IMG/VR virus record: IMGVR_UViG_3300017783_000089
Span: 1 to 35,481 of that record
DNA from: a virus
Length of the DNA stretch: 35,481 nucleotides
Strand: one strand, 5' to 3'
Position 1 is the stretch's first letter; every line of letters begins with the position of its first letter. A program made the translations under genes and the position numbers. Below the pieces are notes generated by a model. It was given only the letters and a program-made list of their open reading frames with translations. It searched no databases and had not been told where the DNA came from. Shown piece after piece: positions 27,501 through 33,005 of the stretch.

Positions 27501-29120
27501 ACCAAAATTGACAAAATCTTCATCTTTATAACTGTAGACACGAACACCATTGACTAAGATTCCAACATCAGCATCTGGAGTTTTGTAAATCTCAGTAGTT
27601 CTCGTTGCTTGCTTTCTAACTAACTTGAGAAGTTTTTGATCTTGAATGTTTGTTGGGTATCCACTTGCTCCGTCTAGAATATCATATGAAGGATAACCAG
27701 TAGATGCAATATAATAGTATTGGTCATCTTCAAATATAGCAGATACATCTGCTGTCAATCCAGCAAGAATAGATTGAATTGCTGGTTTTCCAGGAGCTAC
27801 TGGAACTGCACCAGTAGAAAACTTAAATCTTGAATTGTTTTGTGCGTCAACTATCTTGGCATCGGAAGTAATAAATCCAGGAAGACCAACTTGGATTTTT
27901 TCACCAACCGTACTATTTGGTTGTCCATTCTCTACATTTAAGTTGTAGACTAAACCAAATGACAGTAAGGTTACACCAGCGCCACTTAGTCCGACAGGTT
28001 CATATACATCAGATTCTACTGCATATGTTCCCTGAGTCTGTCTACTAGCAATAGTAAACTGTGTAATGTTCTTCTTATCAAAAGTGATAATTTCATTACC
28101 AACCAAGATACTACCAGTCTTCTTCCATCCAAGTGTGGAGAATACTTTAACCGTATCACCAGGACCATCACTAGATAGGATTTGTTCTGTTAACTGGGTC
28201 TTTGACGTGATTGCAAATGTTCCATTGATAGTCTCTTCAGCAAGGAAGATATTGTAGATGTTCTCTCCATCTACAGTGCTATCATATCTTACGTTATCTA
28301 CAGTAGCAGAAGCAAATGCAGTATTGTCAGTCTCTGGTTGTGTAATTACCTTACCAATTAGATCATTGACATCACCACTAAGAACCTTTGCTTTCAAGGC
28401 ATATCCTTGTACCCAATCAGATTCAGAAGACTTATATGTAAAGTCTTTTGGTTCATACTGAGTTGGTGTATTTTCTTCACCACCAGCAACCAGCGTATTG
28501 AACAGGAATCTTACAGAAGCTTCTGTTCCTTTTGCCTTGTAAAACTTACGGATATTCTTGATAAGAGTTCTCTTATCAACTTCACCTTTTAAATACTTTT
28601 CTGGGAAAGCACCAAGATACTGCGCTTCAAAACTCTTGATTAATGCATACAGAAATAGATTACTGATATTCTGTACATCAGATCCACCAGAGTGTGATGC
28701 AGCAACTGTAGAAACATAATTATTAGAACTATACAGGTCACCTAGTTTGGTATTACCACTAACACCTCTACTTACTTCTTGGAAAGTGTTGTTAGTTCTT
28801 GTCTTGTAAAAACAAATTTCATCATCAATTTTAATGTAACCATTTTCTTCTGGGAAGGAAGTGGCATCTGCAACCTGAATAGAAGTAGCAGAATCTGTAA
28901 CGTTAGTTACTAGTGTAGATTTTTGCTTAAGTAAATTCTTTTCATAATAATCGATGTCAGCATAAGTCTGCAAGTTGCTGATAACATCAAGAGGTTGACC
29001 CTGCAACTCTTGCTGCTCATAATACTTGGTTATGAACTTACTAAAAAGTTCATATTCAGAGATGATAAACTCTGGGAGTTGTGACTCGATCAGAGTTGAA
29101 ATTGCCTTTTTTACTGCCAT
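18519..29120 (-). CDS. Giant structural protein (3,533 aa) in the gp7 position, with YHYH-like domain
   Basis: It lies between gp6 and gp8, where T4 has gp7 (1,032 aa), and is over three times as long. Residues 1-210 are helical (LPEFIISEYELFSKFITKYYE, then EKYLKGEVDKRTLIKNIRKF and KAKGTEASVRFLF) and look like a wedge-docking region. Residues 540-690 are four tandem G-x-x-Y beta modules. Residues about 700-850 resemble a YHYH domain (HSPIIGYAYDGNPIYGPFGY; NNGRYCVTPEFP). Residues about 2060-2190 and 2310-2420 are duplicated helical modules (DIRFGGN, HLRYGGN) with a beta insert between. More G-x-x-Y modules occur through the rest. ATG 29120 follows the gp6 TAA by five bases. A gp7-equivalent wedge role is inferred from order; I cannot show homology to T4 gp7. 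Confidence 0.87.
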   Translation of the reverse strand: MAVKKAISTLIESQLPEFIISEYELFSKFITKYYEQQELQGQPLDVISNLQTYADIDYYEKNLLKQKSTLVTNVTDSATSIQVADATSFPEENGYIKIDDEICFYKTRTNNTFQEVSRGVSGNTKLGDLYSSNNYVSTVAASHSGGSDVQNISNLFLYALIKSFEAQYLGAFPEKYLKGEVDKRTLIKNIRKFYKAKGTEASVRFLFNTLVAGGEENTPTQYEPKDFTYKSSESDWVQGYALKAKVLSGDVNDLIGKVITQPETDNTAFASATVDNVRYDSTVDGENIYNIFLAEETINGTFAITSKTQLTEQILSSDGPGDTVKVFSTLGWKKTGSILVGNEIITFDKKNITQFTIASRQTQGTYAVESDVYEPVGLSGAGVTLLSFGLVYNLNVENGQPNSTVGEKIQVGLPGFITSDAKIVDAQNNSRFKFSTGAVPVAPGKPAIQSILAGLTADVSAIFEDDQYYYIASTGYPSYDILDGASGYPTNIQDQKLLKLVRKQATRTTEIYKTPDADVGILVNGVRVYSYKDEDFVNFGKLEKIDVTVKGTKYTAPPNVLVDGVPGRAVAKLSGEFVESVELRNPSQYSKTPRVEILSGRGAIVRAVVTQGKVTSLLIDNQGEYYSVPPTILIRDKVGRGRFAEYVATIEGGKVTGYEVINEGEFYSQNNIEVIVFPVGSGATGVATIKKWVKNRYTKLETKLDDEYGYLFENYNKELEYGYGHLGNPKSLRVALNDNLSSTFQEPASKTHSPIIGYAYDGNPIYGPFGYENPLNAASSITRMTSSYILKTSRLEGPSTSTYTLGTFIDDYEYRHRSGLLDQNNGRYCVTPEFPTGVYAYFLTINSQQEPQYPYILGENFYSLPVDSNYNSDISQTNLPTNVRRFYRSGTPSNGGNFLATVNDVKSGSIDNIDIVSSTNTFSVGSKLFFNNTGTEGFGAEATVSELKGKNVDWLESTEIKATRLEIVNPAYLFDGDTLTQPSTGSSGEIVGTVRNDNVVVLRNVQGTFDTTNTFSASIKVLNLQLDTASSYSVGSILKLTDGAVAQVAFGEVLATTADSNVVTVKVLPSADYDNDPTTSNDVATGTSPYYFETEANLAEHYLASNNLSDTSGTKITGFVSLSDGLEPFDVNQLVALIQTSENHGIGLNDVVNVAINPDDATKTTTYYVRKRIYQDLQLIPPTITTKVNYTGIGRLLVYNVGWDYTAGSYTNIPLTGGSGSDATANIVVGTDGYVTDIQITDGGTGYEREDLLSIDDVELGRSGASQSTQRLKVYVDHVGVSRESTKITIDDASRFSINDLATIDTEIVKVSSISSNTLTVERAQEGTTAVDHYDNAPFVLYKGRYNFDANFQVNGSETVTYDPVTHKLFIVYPSSTILNNLTPVTSFDSFFDNSSPQRLTDIVNASVATNKFEFKRGTSGTYQTNPIIEIQEYYKYVFDTSDSSLSGTYLDFSPSKSFNLVPVEKVESAILPGASGAQIELKFGFGSTDATNTYNVKRPTEFSNYYYFDRNNIISSEDSYLQIINDPLVGRRVVNYVTSNRICYSLEKTPQYDGSGSITYTTTSAFSVGGISKVDITNIGDTYRKTPIITGVFPSEDNLASATVLFDSFTNTITGVRVDTFGSNYSKPVVVVTDAKGGIDASFTVTMGAGGKVFDIKVKTKGKGYTSAPTIAVIESDVKLFAQGEDIGVPKNVSIIRNGASFHKDKTLYSDYTTPYVYALKNYPNNAFDKGEIVVQTINNIEVARGTVAEWREGSNLLSIVNITGEFRENYIVESLRSGNTGEIFATYVTKFSLDIRSSYDNQGYYTSDRGRVGNSNQRLTDSFFYQDYSYVIKSRTPINIWRDLIKNTTHPAGMKLFGEVIIDPVASSEMPTEMPKSSHFSVVQLWDPEKNKITVENTRRVVTQTVQRIEDYRAKEGTGTVSVQEYNFADLLSAEVKLDTPFDGRFNSNGQLVGTTTFNLREKNNNSVIVPYNNQSLIVTLDGVIQEPGVAYSISGSTITFAAPPLGEQIIEGQKVPQQKLLARLFYFRDPGVSQSTLKKVRNIYQRGGTWIDAANQIEKNTDFIIAETIGWFESQYASVISNNTIPWNILEPKFKDDIRLTMIALDHDIRFGGNVKSLDYAADFVTKYDTYEVYINAAIEYAVRLAKLAVRNWDWIEVNASWTAGNDVITVTDSSNVAIGAHISAGGAFPSANNIKVTEIINDTQVRVSANALITSGTPPAGSAAPGNTYLNGTQTVDTTLPTATGVVTPGDQYSVGPGTSLTVAPVFNGLNQVTFTFAGTNNGTFYDGSDLIAKNREYIIDYSVNWAKATYPLVNWSSKETKCRRDTGILIDRVVDHLRYGGNYKIVEYAELYFIGSKLAYINDQLPQTLATYDKVLNELCVLAMRQTLPGTSIYTTIAPVINGEVIADANSPACAGVAAALNTYYDIIDTIFNSGPTVLGKTYYNSNKTGAYTNTTPITNLNILPDNQLPSSECATVVSAISELTTNITSTITGSTETRSLPDYIDGETTVFDLYYEDDTAVQLPGPEDDLIVVLNGVVQRNKFNSFEPAFDAYYIDRTKNPNQIVFDSPPIWDQDITAKTIGEPTAVEKFFAFNIGSYKRYTTDKTLILEDDYSSKGPFLIKSVDTDTVYNVEDRDFLIVLVNGVLQDYESAYEISGPAITFKYPLRKEDVVDMRLLYGKDYEKVVTLYDHEPGSYLYNKTLTVGNGASTVYFGYNDWWNSDKGYPSNYANVWLYQELPSGAKNPLGKMVNYYIQGTDFKFQLRSNNTTFDPTLDIKIGIFLNPNGPTFTIDTATYTCTLTTNNVDADGITILSRESQTWFKNDVANTNDALTKKGFFKVAPGDVIKIDGEDKPRTIKKVAPNVYSKEYRNNSDVTSDHYGTYTVSPYNGITRGEGLSITPIMEKDGSGNLTGKIERLDWNRKVFRSNGSRAEGTAYQYYTPPQVEFVPKNGNGGGAKAAVIVSNGNVIAVELIDGGSGYTDIPKAVVTRNYKHIRSNDIEVSVIKIGVQSVVKQSITIQSEVTPITLPPPLAAYISSFLLISPYLIERKIVDNIWPVEQLNDMPTGDDQPGIVVRQRSTDRITPIAMVKPDVTRQIVSVAATAAPNVISASVISTSRAITTTVQREIDSTFLERKTYNAAGAFLQTDLPQGSTIVYIPDTSQFSSNGKILVGNEVIYYPRKYEDRFLFCERGQEGTNDQLWIAGTFVRQLKDLVSVIPGGVNTIQSISSVSSSTSASVESLRTLQVQGGSTTLPGTTDRLSILRLQVQIDTESISTVSFVRNSLIETGVVGIDPMVITYQETTVRTDQQINVVFDYSVRRESTALLLFTPPSGLLDFYQEEVFFTNPVETRNNGPVTLIAKTVTKRNSIVIDLVNADEGLNTYQGEYTVGNLGSNIGNWTTVGFDDGTANVSNWSIQHFERYFAAVSINDFVKRANSNFTLSGQKWNLGNPSIQNPVTITTSSGSIPSTIAVADTTYFPSSGHLFTESGSVIEYTGTTATSFTGCTLLRGTTTIASGDEIVPFSIS
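26571..26870 (-). other. YHYH-like domain core inside the giant gp7-position protein
   Basis: Residues 751-850 contain HSPIIGYAYDGNPIYGPFGY, then after about 50 residues an aromatic/His stretch (DDYEYRHRSG), LDQNNGRYCVTPEFP and GVYAYFLTI. The DG-PIYGP signature followed by NGR and a V/T-P-x-P strand is how I recognise the YHYH family. The signature YHYH tetrad itself is diverged here (VYAYF). Its biochemical role in phage tails is unknown to me. Confidence 0.6.
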
Positions 29121-29125
29121 CTATA

Positions 29126-30922
29126 TTACTCTGAGAACGCAGCGAAGCTGCTTTTTGCTACATCAACATCCAAGTAGACCTCACGTTTTGCCACAATGTC
29201 ATTTTCTAAAGGTCTTACTCGCAACTCAATACGATTATCACCAAAGGTACCTTTAATGATTGTCACATCATACAATTTGATTTCACCTTTTGCATAATCA
29301 ACATCACCAACATTATCGTCCAAAAGGACTTTTTCGCCAGTGATTCCATCTAGTCTATATAGGATCATTTTGCCAAGGCGATCCTCAAGATACACTGTAA
29401 ATGTTGGGTATTCTGTCACTACGAAACCCGTTGAAGACACTACAGGGTCATCATCATCGAGGAATGCATTTTGGTAACAAACTTCATAAAATGAAGTGGA
29501 ATTAATCTGAGCGAAAAAGTCCTTTCTCATCTTTACTGAAGTGAGGTTGGAATTGATCGAAATATCAGAATTGTCTATTACAGCAACTGCTTTACTATAT
29601 CTAAACTTACCGTTGAATTTTTCTGTATTAGATGTATTAATGTAGGACTGAAATTCAGAGATTGCATTATCTCTAATTTGAGTTTTGGTCAATTCAGTTT
29701 TAGACGAATCGAAGAATATTCTACTGTTTACCTCAACATATAGAATAGATGGGTCGATCAACTCAGGTGTGATCGCAGCAACACGATATTCTTTAAGTTT
29801 TCCTCTGATCTCTTCTTTAGTAACAGAAGTTAACCTAGCAGCATCTTCTGGTTTGACTGCAATGAAGACTTTTCCATATGCAGGTGGTTCTGCATCTTCA
29901 CCACCAAATACGATAATATCACTAACAGATGGATACAAATTACGAACAATAGCACCATAGTCACCAGCGGTCACTGCACGGTCTTGTGCAGCAAACATCT
30001 TAGGAGCGGTAAACTTGATCTTATCAACGCTCTCTGCCGCTGTACCGCCTGTTGCAACGCTCACAGTGGACACAGTAGCAACAACGGTTGCTGGGTTGTT
30101 TCCAGTCTGGTTTACAAGGGTTCCAGAGAACGTGAACGTCTTTGCTCCGTTAGATTCTGCACCAGCAGTAACTAGATACGATATCTCAATCTTCTCGCCG
30201 TTTTCTAGTTTTCTGCCTAATACACCATCACCAAATAGAACTTCGTATCTTTGCTCAGATACTTCTTCCAAGAAGTAAATTTCAGATGATGGTTTTGCTT
30301 CTAAGATATTTTCAGATAACTTATACTCTTTGAATATAGTAGCTACTGCTGATGGGTATACCTTAATTTGAATAGTAGATGTGTCAATGCCAGGGTTGTC
30401 TAAAATAAAACGCTGACTTGTTAATGCTGAATTGAAAGTGTATGTATTAGTCAACATAGCACCTTCTTTAAGTTCTAGATCGTCAAAATTTACGACGCCA
30501 TTGACGACCTGACCTAAAACGTCTCTCGTTACTGCATACTGATATAGTGTATTATCAAACGAGGAGACAAAACCTGTTCCTGCCTTTAGTGTTAAACTTG
30601 TGTCTACAGTAGCAGCAGCATATGTAACGGCAAGATTTACATTTGCTGTTGGTGAGACTGTTGACTTTGGACGATATCCTAATTGCTTAGCAAGAGACAC
30701 AACGTTGTCTCTTAGACTAGCAGAGTCAATGAACATCTCATTGACTGTCATGTTGGCATTAAATGCCGTGTAGTACGTATTATATGCCAGTGTGTCAATC
30801 AACGTTGCTAATGCTGATCCTTCAAAGTCATAATCAGTGAAATCAGAATTTACCCTCAGATAATCTTTGAGGGCCGCTTTGATTTCATTAAAATCTAAAT
30901 TTGCTACCTGCGTATATGGCAT
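29126..30922 (-). CDS. 6: Baseplate wedge protein gp6 (baseplate J-like)
   Basis: T4 gp6 forms the iris-like inner ring of the baseplate and changes shape at contraction. Here the N-terminal region (residues 7-95) shows the family pattern: DFEGSALATLIDTLAYNTYY, then NEMFIDSASLRDNVVSLAKQ and LGYRPKS. The middle reads SEIYFLEEVSEQRYEVLFGDGVLG and later TAGDYGAIVRNLYPSVSDI, both characteristic of gp6/baseplate-J proteins. Length is 598 residues against 660 in T4. ATG 30922 directly follows the TAA of gp25 (TAAATG), so the two wedge genes are translated as a pair. The gene ends five bases before the giant gp7-position gene. Confidence 0.93.
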   Translation of the reverse strand: MPYTQVANLDFNEIKAALKDYLRVNSDFTDYDFEGSALATLIDTLAYNTYYTAFNANMTVNEMFIDSASLRDNVVSLAKQLGYRPKSTVSPTANVNLAVTYAAATVDTSLTLKAGTGFVSSFDNTLYQYAVTRDVLGQVVNGVVNFDDLELKEGAMLTNTYTFNSALTSQRFILDNPGIDTSTIQIKVYPSAVATIFKEYKLSENILEAKPSSEIYFLEEVSEQRYEVLFGDGVLGRKLENGEKIEISYLVTAGAESNGAKTFTFSGTLVNQTGNNPATVVATVSTVSVATGGTAAESVDKIKFTAPKMFAAQDRAVTAGDYGAIVRNLYPSVSDIIVFGGEDAEPPAYGKVFIAVKPEDAARLTSVTKEEIRGKLKEYRVAAITPELIDPSILYVEVNSRIFFDSSKTELTKTQIRDNAISEFQSYINTSNTEKFNGKFRYSKAVAVIDNSDISINSNLTSVKMRKDFFAQINSTSFYEVCYQNAFLDDDDPVVSSTGFVVTEYPTFTVYLEDRLGKMILYRLDGITGEKVLLDDNVGDVDYAKGEIKLYDVTIIKGTFGDNRIELRVRPLENDIVAKREVYLDVDVAKSSFAAFSE

Positions 30923-31315
30923 TTATCTCGTGCTCTCTAAGAAGAAATCAACATTCACGGGTAAATCCTCTCTGCCAACGATCAAGAACGATAATTCTAC
31001 TTCAAATCCGTTGCTGTCAAAGTCTGGAGTAATGAGCACAGAGTCTACAATTACACGAGGTTCATAATTTACGATAGTTTCTTCTACTGCTTGTTTAATC
31101 AAGGCAGCAGTACCATAATCTAGAGGTTCAAATAACAACCTGTAGATATCAGACCCCAATTGAGGTTGAAAAGGTCTCTCCCCCTTATTTGTAAGAAGGA
31201 GATTGCGAATAGATTGAATGATGGCAGCCTTATCCTTGACAACGACTAGATCATCGTTGACAGGGTGTTTCTTGAAAGTAACGCTCAAATCTTTGAACGT
31301 TTGAAACGCAGGCAT
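30923..31315 (-). CDS. 25: Baseplate wedge protein gp25
   Basis: GPW/gp25 family protein, which joins the wedge to the hub and helps start sheath assembly in T4 and related contractile systems. The 130 residues match the usual family length (T4 gp25 is 132). The core is IRNLLLTNKGERPFQPQLG at residues 36-54, GSDIYRLLFEP at 54-64, and the conserved YEPRV at 84-88. ATG 31315 lies 24 nt after an AATAAATA late-type element. There is no clear Shine-Dalgarno. In T4, gene 25 lies elsewhere in the genome; its place directly before gene 6 is common in marine T4-like phages. Confidence 0.94.
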   Translation of the reverse strand: MPAFQTFKDLSVTFKKHPVNDDLVVVKDKAAIIQSIRNLLLTNKGERPFQPQLGSDIYRLLFEPLDYGTAALIKQAVEETIVNYEPRVIVDSVLITPDFDSNGFEVELSFLIVGREDLPVNVDFFLESTR

Positions 31316-31338
31316 GGAGATACAATATGACTACGTTT

Positions 31339-31346
31339 TATTTATT
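31339..31346 (-). promoter_or_regulatory. Late-promoter-like element AATAAATA upstream of gp25
   Basis: The minus strand reads TGAATAAATAAAACG, starting at the TGA stop of the 56-residue gene and lying 24 nt before the gp25 ATG. It fits the relaxed N-ATAAATA late motif of T4-like cyanophages and lies in noncoding sequence. It could drive the gp25-gp6-giant protein unit. Confidence 0.55.
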
Positions 31347-31516
31347 CACTTGCCACAAAACCCATCTGCCCATTCTGCTTGATTGTTAAAGAGCTCTCCT
31401 TCCTTAACATCTCTAAGCTTCTTTGCTCTCTTCAAGTGTCTCTCACTATCAGTCTCTGTAATGAGAGTCATTCCTGATTCTCTAAACTCTTCACTCTTGT
31501 CTACTCGTTTATCCAT
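31346..31516 (-). CDS. Small hypothetical protein (56 aa), lysine/glutamate rich
   Basis: I take ATG 31516 as the start. AGAGG lies eight bases upstream, and ATGGATAA overlaps the stop of the preceding gene, a typical coupled junction. The frame is open farther upstream, to ATG 31609 and to two ATGs at 31549/31546, but those starts would overlap the previous gene by 40-100 nt and have poorer ribosome sites. The protein is highly charged: DKSEEFRESG, then ERHLKRAKKLRDVKEGEL, probably one long helix, ending AEWADGFCGK. I recognise no family or function. Its position between an unknown gene and gp25 gives no firm clue. Confidence 0.65.
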   Translation of the reverse strand: MDKRVDKSEEFRESGMTLITETDSERHLKRAKKLRDVKEGELFNNQAEWADGFCGK

Positions 31517-32180
31517 TTGTGGCCTCTGTTCGTAGTTTTCGTTCATCATTAGTTTCCCAAAAATAATTATCAGTGTCTCCAAGGCGTCCCCAGTCGGTTC
31601 CACTCTCAACTTCGTATTCTATGGTAGATACTTTAAAGTCAGGGAATGCGGGTTCTTCTGGGGTCAAGGAGAGATCATACAGACGCATCCTATTATTAGG
31701 ATACAATGCGTATTGACCATTGTTCAATAAAATACAATTATGTGATTTATGCTCTTGTGGAGTCTCACTCACATTATTATCTATCACATCAGGATTTGCA
31801 TGGTAATTGTCTAATGTAAACAAGTATTTCCCTTTCTGTAACCCATGGTCACGAGTAAAGATCTCTACTTCCATCTCAGCAATAAAACCTTTGTTAATTG
31901 CCATGATACCATAGTCCATACAATTCCAGAATTGTAGATTCGCCAAATCCATGTCTATGACTGGGGTTTCGGGGGACCGTACAAATGCACTGATGGGTAA
32001 TTTGTCGTACATAGCACCATATGATGGTAAGTATGTCTCAAAATAAAAAGCGCGTCCAGGTATACTCTTTGCAGAAACCCAGACACCCTCTACAAACTCT
32101 CCATGTCCATCTTGGTGATCTCGTAAGTATTCTTTACGAACCCAAACTTTTTGTGAAGGTAGGTTACAAATTAAGTTCAC
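31509..32180 (-). CDS. Hypothetical protein (223 aa), translationally coupled to the 2OG oxygenase
   Basis: It starts at GTG 32180, whose GTGA overlaps the TGA of the upstream oxygenase gene (ACGTGAAC). The sequence is globular and rich in aromatic residues, with conserved-looking stretches GRAFYFETYLPSYGAMYDKLP (about residues 43-63), FWNCMDYGIMAINKGFIAE and NHCILLNNGQ-like NCILLNNGQYALYPNNRMRLYD. It has no signal peptide, membrane segment or recognised catalytic motif. The tight coupling suggests it works with, or is at least co-expressed with, the oxygenase. A structural role is less likely because it lacks the beta repeats seen in the fibre genes, but this is only inference. Confidence 0.8.
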   Translation of the reverse strand: MNLICNLPSQKVWVRKEYLRDHQDGHGEFVEGVWVSAKSIPGRAFYFETYLPSYGAMYDKLPISAFVRSPETPVIDMDLANLQFWNCMDYGIMAINKGFIAEMEVEIFTRDHGLQKGKYLFTLDNYHANPDVIDNNVSETPQEHKSHNCILLNNGQYALYPNNRMRLYDLSLTPEEPAFPDFKVSTIEYEVESGTDWGRLGDTDNYFWETNDERKLRTEATNG

Positions 32181-32809
32181 GTAAATTCAATCCAACCAGT
32201 AATAATTGATTTGTTTTCGTTAACAACCCTACCACGATGAGTATGGGTCCAGTCTGCAGGCCAGATCAATGTAGATCCTTTCTTTGCTGGATAGTATTTA
32301 CTCTGATAGTAAAACTCTGTTCCACCGTTGGGGTTGTCAGTAAGATATGTCATCCACACTAGATGCCGTGCCGTCGCCAACTTGTCGTTGGTACGTTCAA
32401 AATGCCAAACCTTATACCCACCTCTTTCTGGATATGTTTGGATATTGAACATTGGGTGGATAGCACAGTCAATTAGTGCAAACTCATACTTGCTAAAGTA
32501 ATTTTTCATCACTCCATCAAGTTCCGCCAAATAGTGTTGAAGTGACGGTTCTGTGTCAGCAAGCATTACATGACAACACATATCTGTAGAAACCTTCCGC
32601 TCAGAAGATTGAGATATACCACTGATATCACTGTAACCAATGAATCCTGGTTTTTTCTTCAGATACGTGCATTCTTTATTGTACTCTAGGATTTCATCGC
32701 AAATTTTAGGATCGATAAAATCTTCGTAGATGAAATCAGTATGGTTTCCACCTTTACCAAAGTCATCCCACTCAATCTCACGCATCAAGTTCTGCGGACT
32801 GAGATTCAC
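32177..32809 (-). CDS. 2OG-Fe(II) oxygenase (prolyl-4-hydroxylase-like)
   Basis: Probable non-heme iron, 2-oxoglutarate-dependent dioxygenase of 210 residues. The C-terminal half has the double-stranded beta-helix pattern: H136-F-E138 (an H-x-E in place of the usual H-x-D), the strand HLVWMTYLTDN, NGGTEFYYQSKYYPAKKGS, a distal histidine in WTHTHRG (H191, alternatively H189), and K200 in a NENKSIITGW strand as candidate 2OG carboxylate ligand. Start GTG 32809 is chosen because GTGA overlaps the stop of the 48-residue gene and AGGG lies just upstream; an ATG eight codons in has no ribosome site. Such oxygenases are common in cyanophages, but their substrate is not known. Set among baseplate genes, it might modify a virion protein. 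Confidence 0.85.
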   Translation of the reverse strand: MNLSPQNLMREIEWDDFGKGGNHTDFIYEDFIDPKICDEILEYNKECTYLKKKPGFIGYSDISGISQSSERKVSTDMCCHVMLADTEPSLQHYLAELDGVMKNYFSKYEFALIDCAIHPMFNIQTYPERGGYKVWHFERTNDKLATARHLVWMTYLTDNPNGGTEFYYQSKYYPAKKGSTLIWPADWTHTHRGRVVNENKSIITGWIEFT

Positions 32810-32952
32810 TTGCCCTGCCCACGATAACGCTTCTTAGCACTATTGCGTGATGTGGAAGTGTACTTTGTATGCTTTCCACGTCCTTGACGGGTTCTTTTTG
32901 GTCTAGACTCAATCGTCTCAGCACCAGAAAGTCCAACTCTGCTCTTTGCCAT
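32806..32952 (-). CDS. Very basic 48-residue protein
   Basis: Short ORF from ATG 32952 to TGA 32806, reading MAKSRVGLSGAETIESRPKR at the start and ending SAKKRYRGQGK. Fifteen of 48 residues are Lys or Arg and almost none are hydrophobic, so it is probably disordered and nucleic-acid or membrane-surface binding. Its stop overlaps the GTG of the oxygenase gene (GTGA), which supports both. Spacing to a near-consensus sigma-70 promoter upstream leaves a leader of only about 18 nt, and no clear Shine-Dalgarno is seen. The sequence looks familiar from T4-like cyanophages, but I know no function. The larger alternative frame at 32778-33032 looks non-coding. Confidence 0.75.
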   Translation of the reverse strand: MAKSRVGLSGAETIESRPKRTRQGRGKHTKYTSTSRNSAKKRYRGQGK

Positions 32953-32976
32953 AGTTTAAAATCAGTAGACTTGAAT

Positions 32977-33005
32977 ATTATAGCACAAACCTCAGTTTGT
33001 GCCAA
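32977..33005 (-). promoter_or_regulatory. Sigma-70-like promoter (TTGGCA, 17 bp, TATAAT) before the basic-protein/oxygenase genes
   Basis: On the minus strand, TTGGCA (33005-33000) is followed by exactly 17 bp and then TATAAT (32982-32977). This is five of six and six of six against consensus at optimal spacing. The ATG of the 48-residue gene follows 25 nt after the -10 box. Unlike the other candidate promoters here it is of early/host type, not late type. It overlaps the last codons of the PAAR gene. Confidence 0.6.
32983..33002 (-). promoter_or_regulatory. Perfect inverted repeat filling the promoter spacer
   Basis: GCACAAAC-TGAG-GTTTGTGC, an 8-bp perfect stem with a 4-nt loop that includes the PAAR stop codon. 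It ends exactly where the TATAAT box begins, so it could be an operator for a dimeric repressor or, as RNA, a 3' hairpin of the PAAR transcript. It lacks a U-run, so it is a poor terminator. Confidence 0.55.

Noticed and set aside
31517-31609. Upstream extension of the 56-residue gene to ATG 31609
   Set aside because: It would overlap the preceding gene by about 100 nt with no ribosome site; ATG 31516 has AGAGG at proper distance and overlaps the stop.
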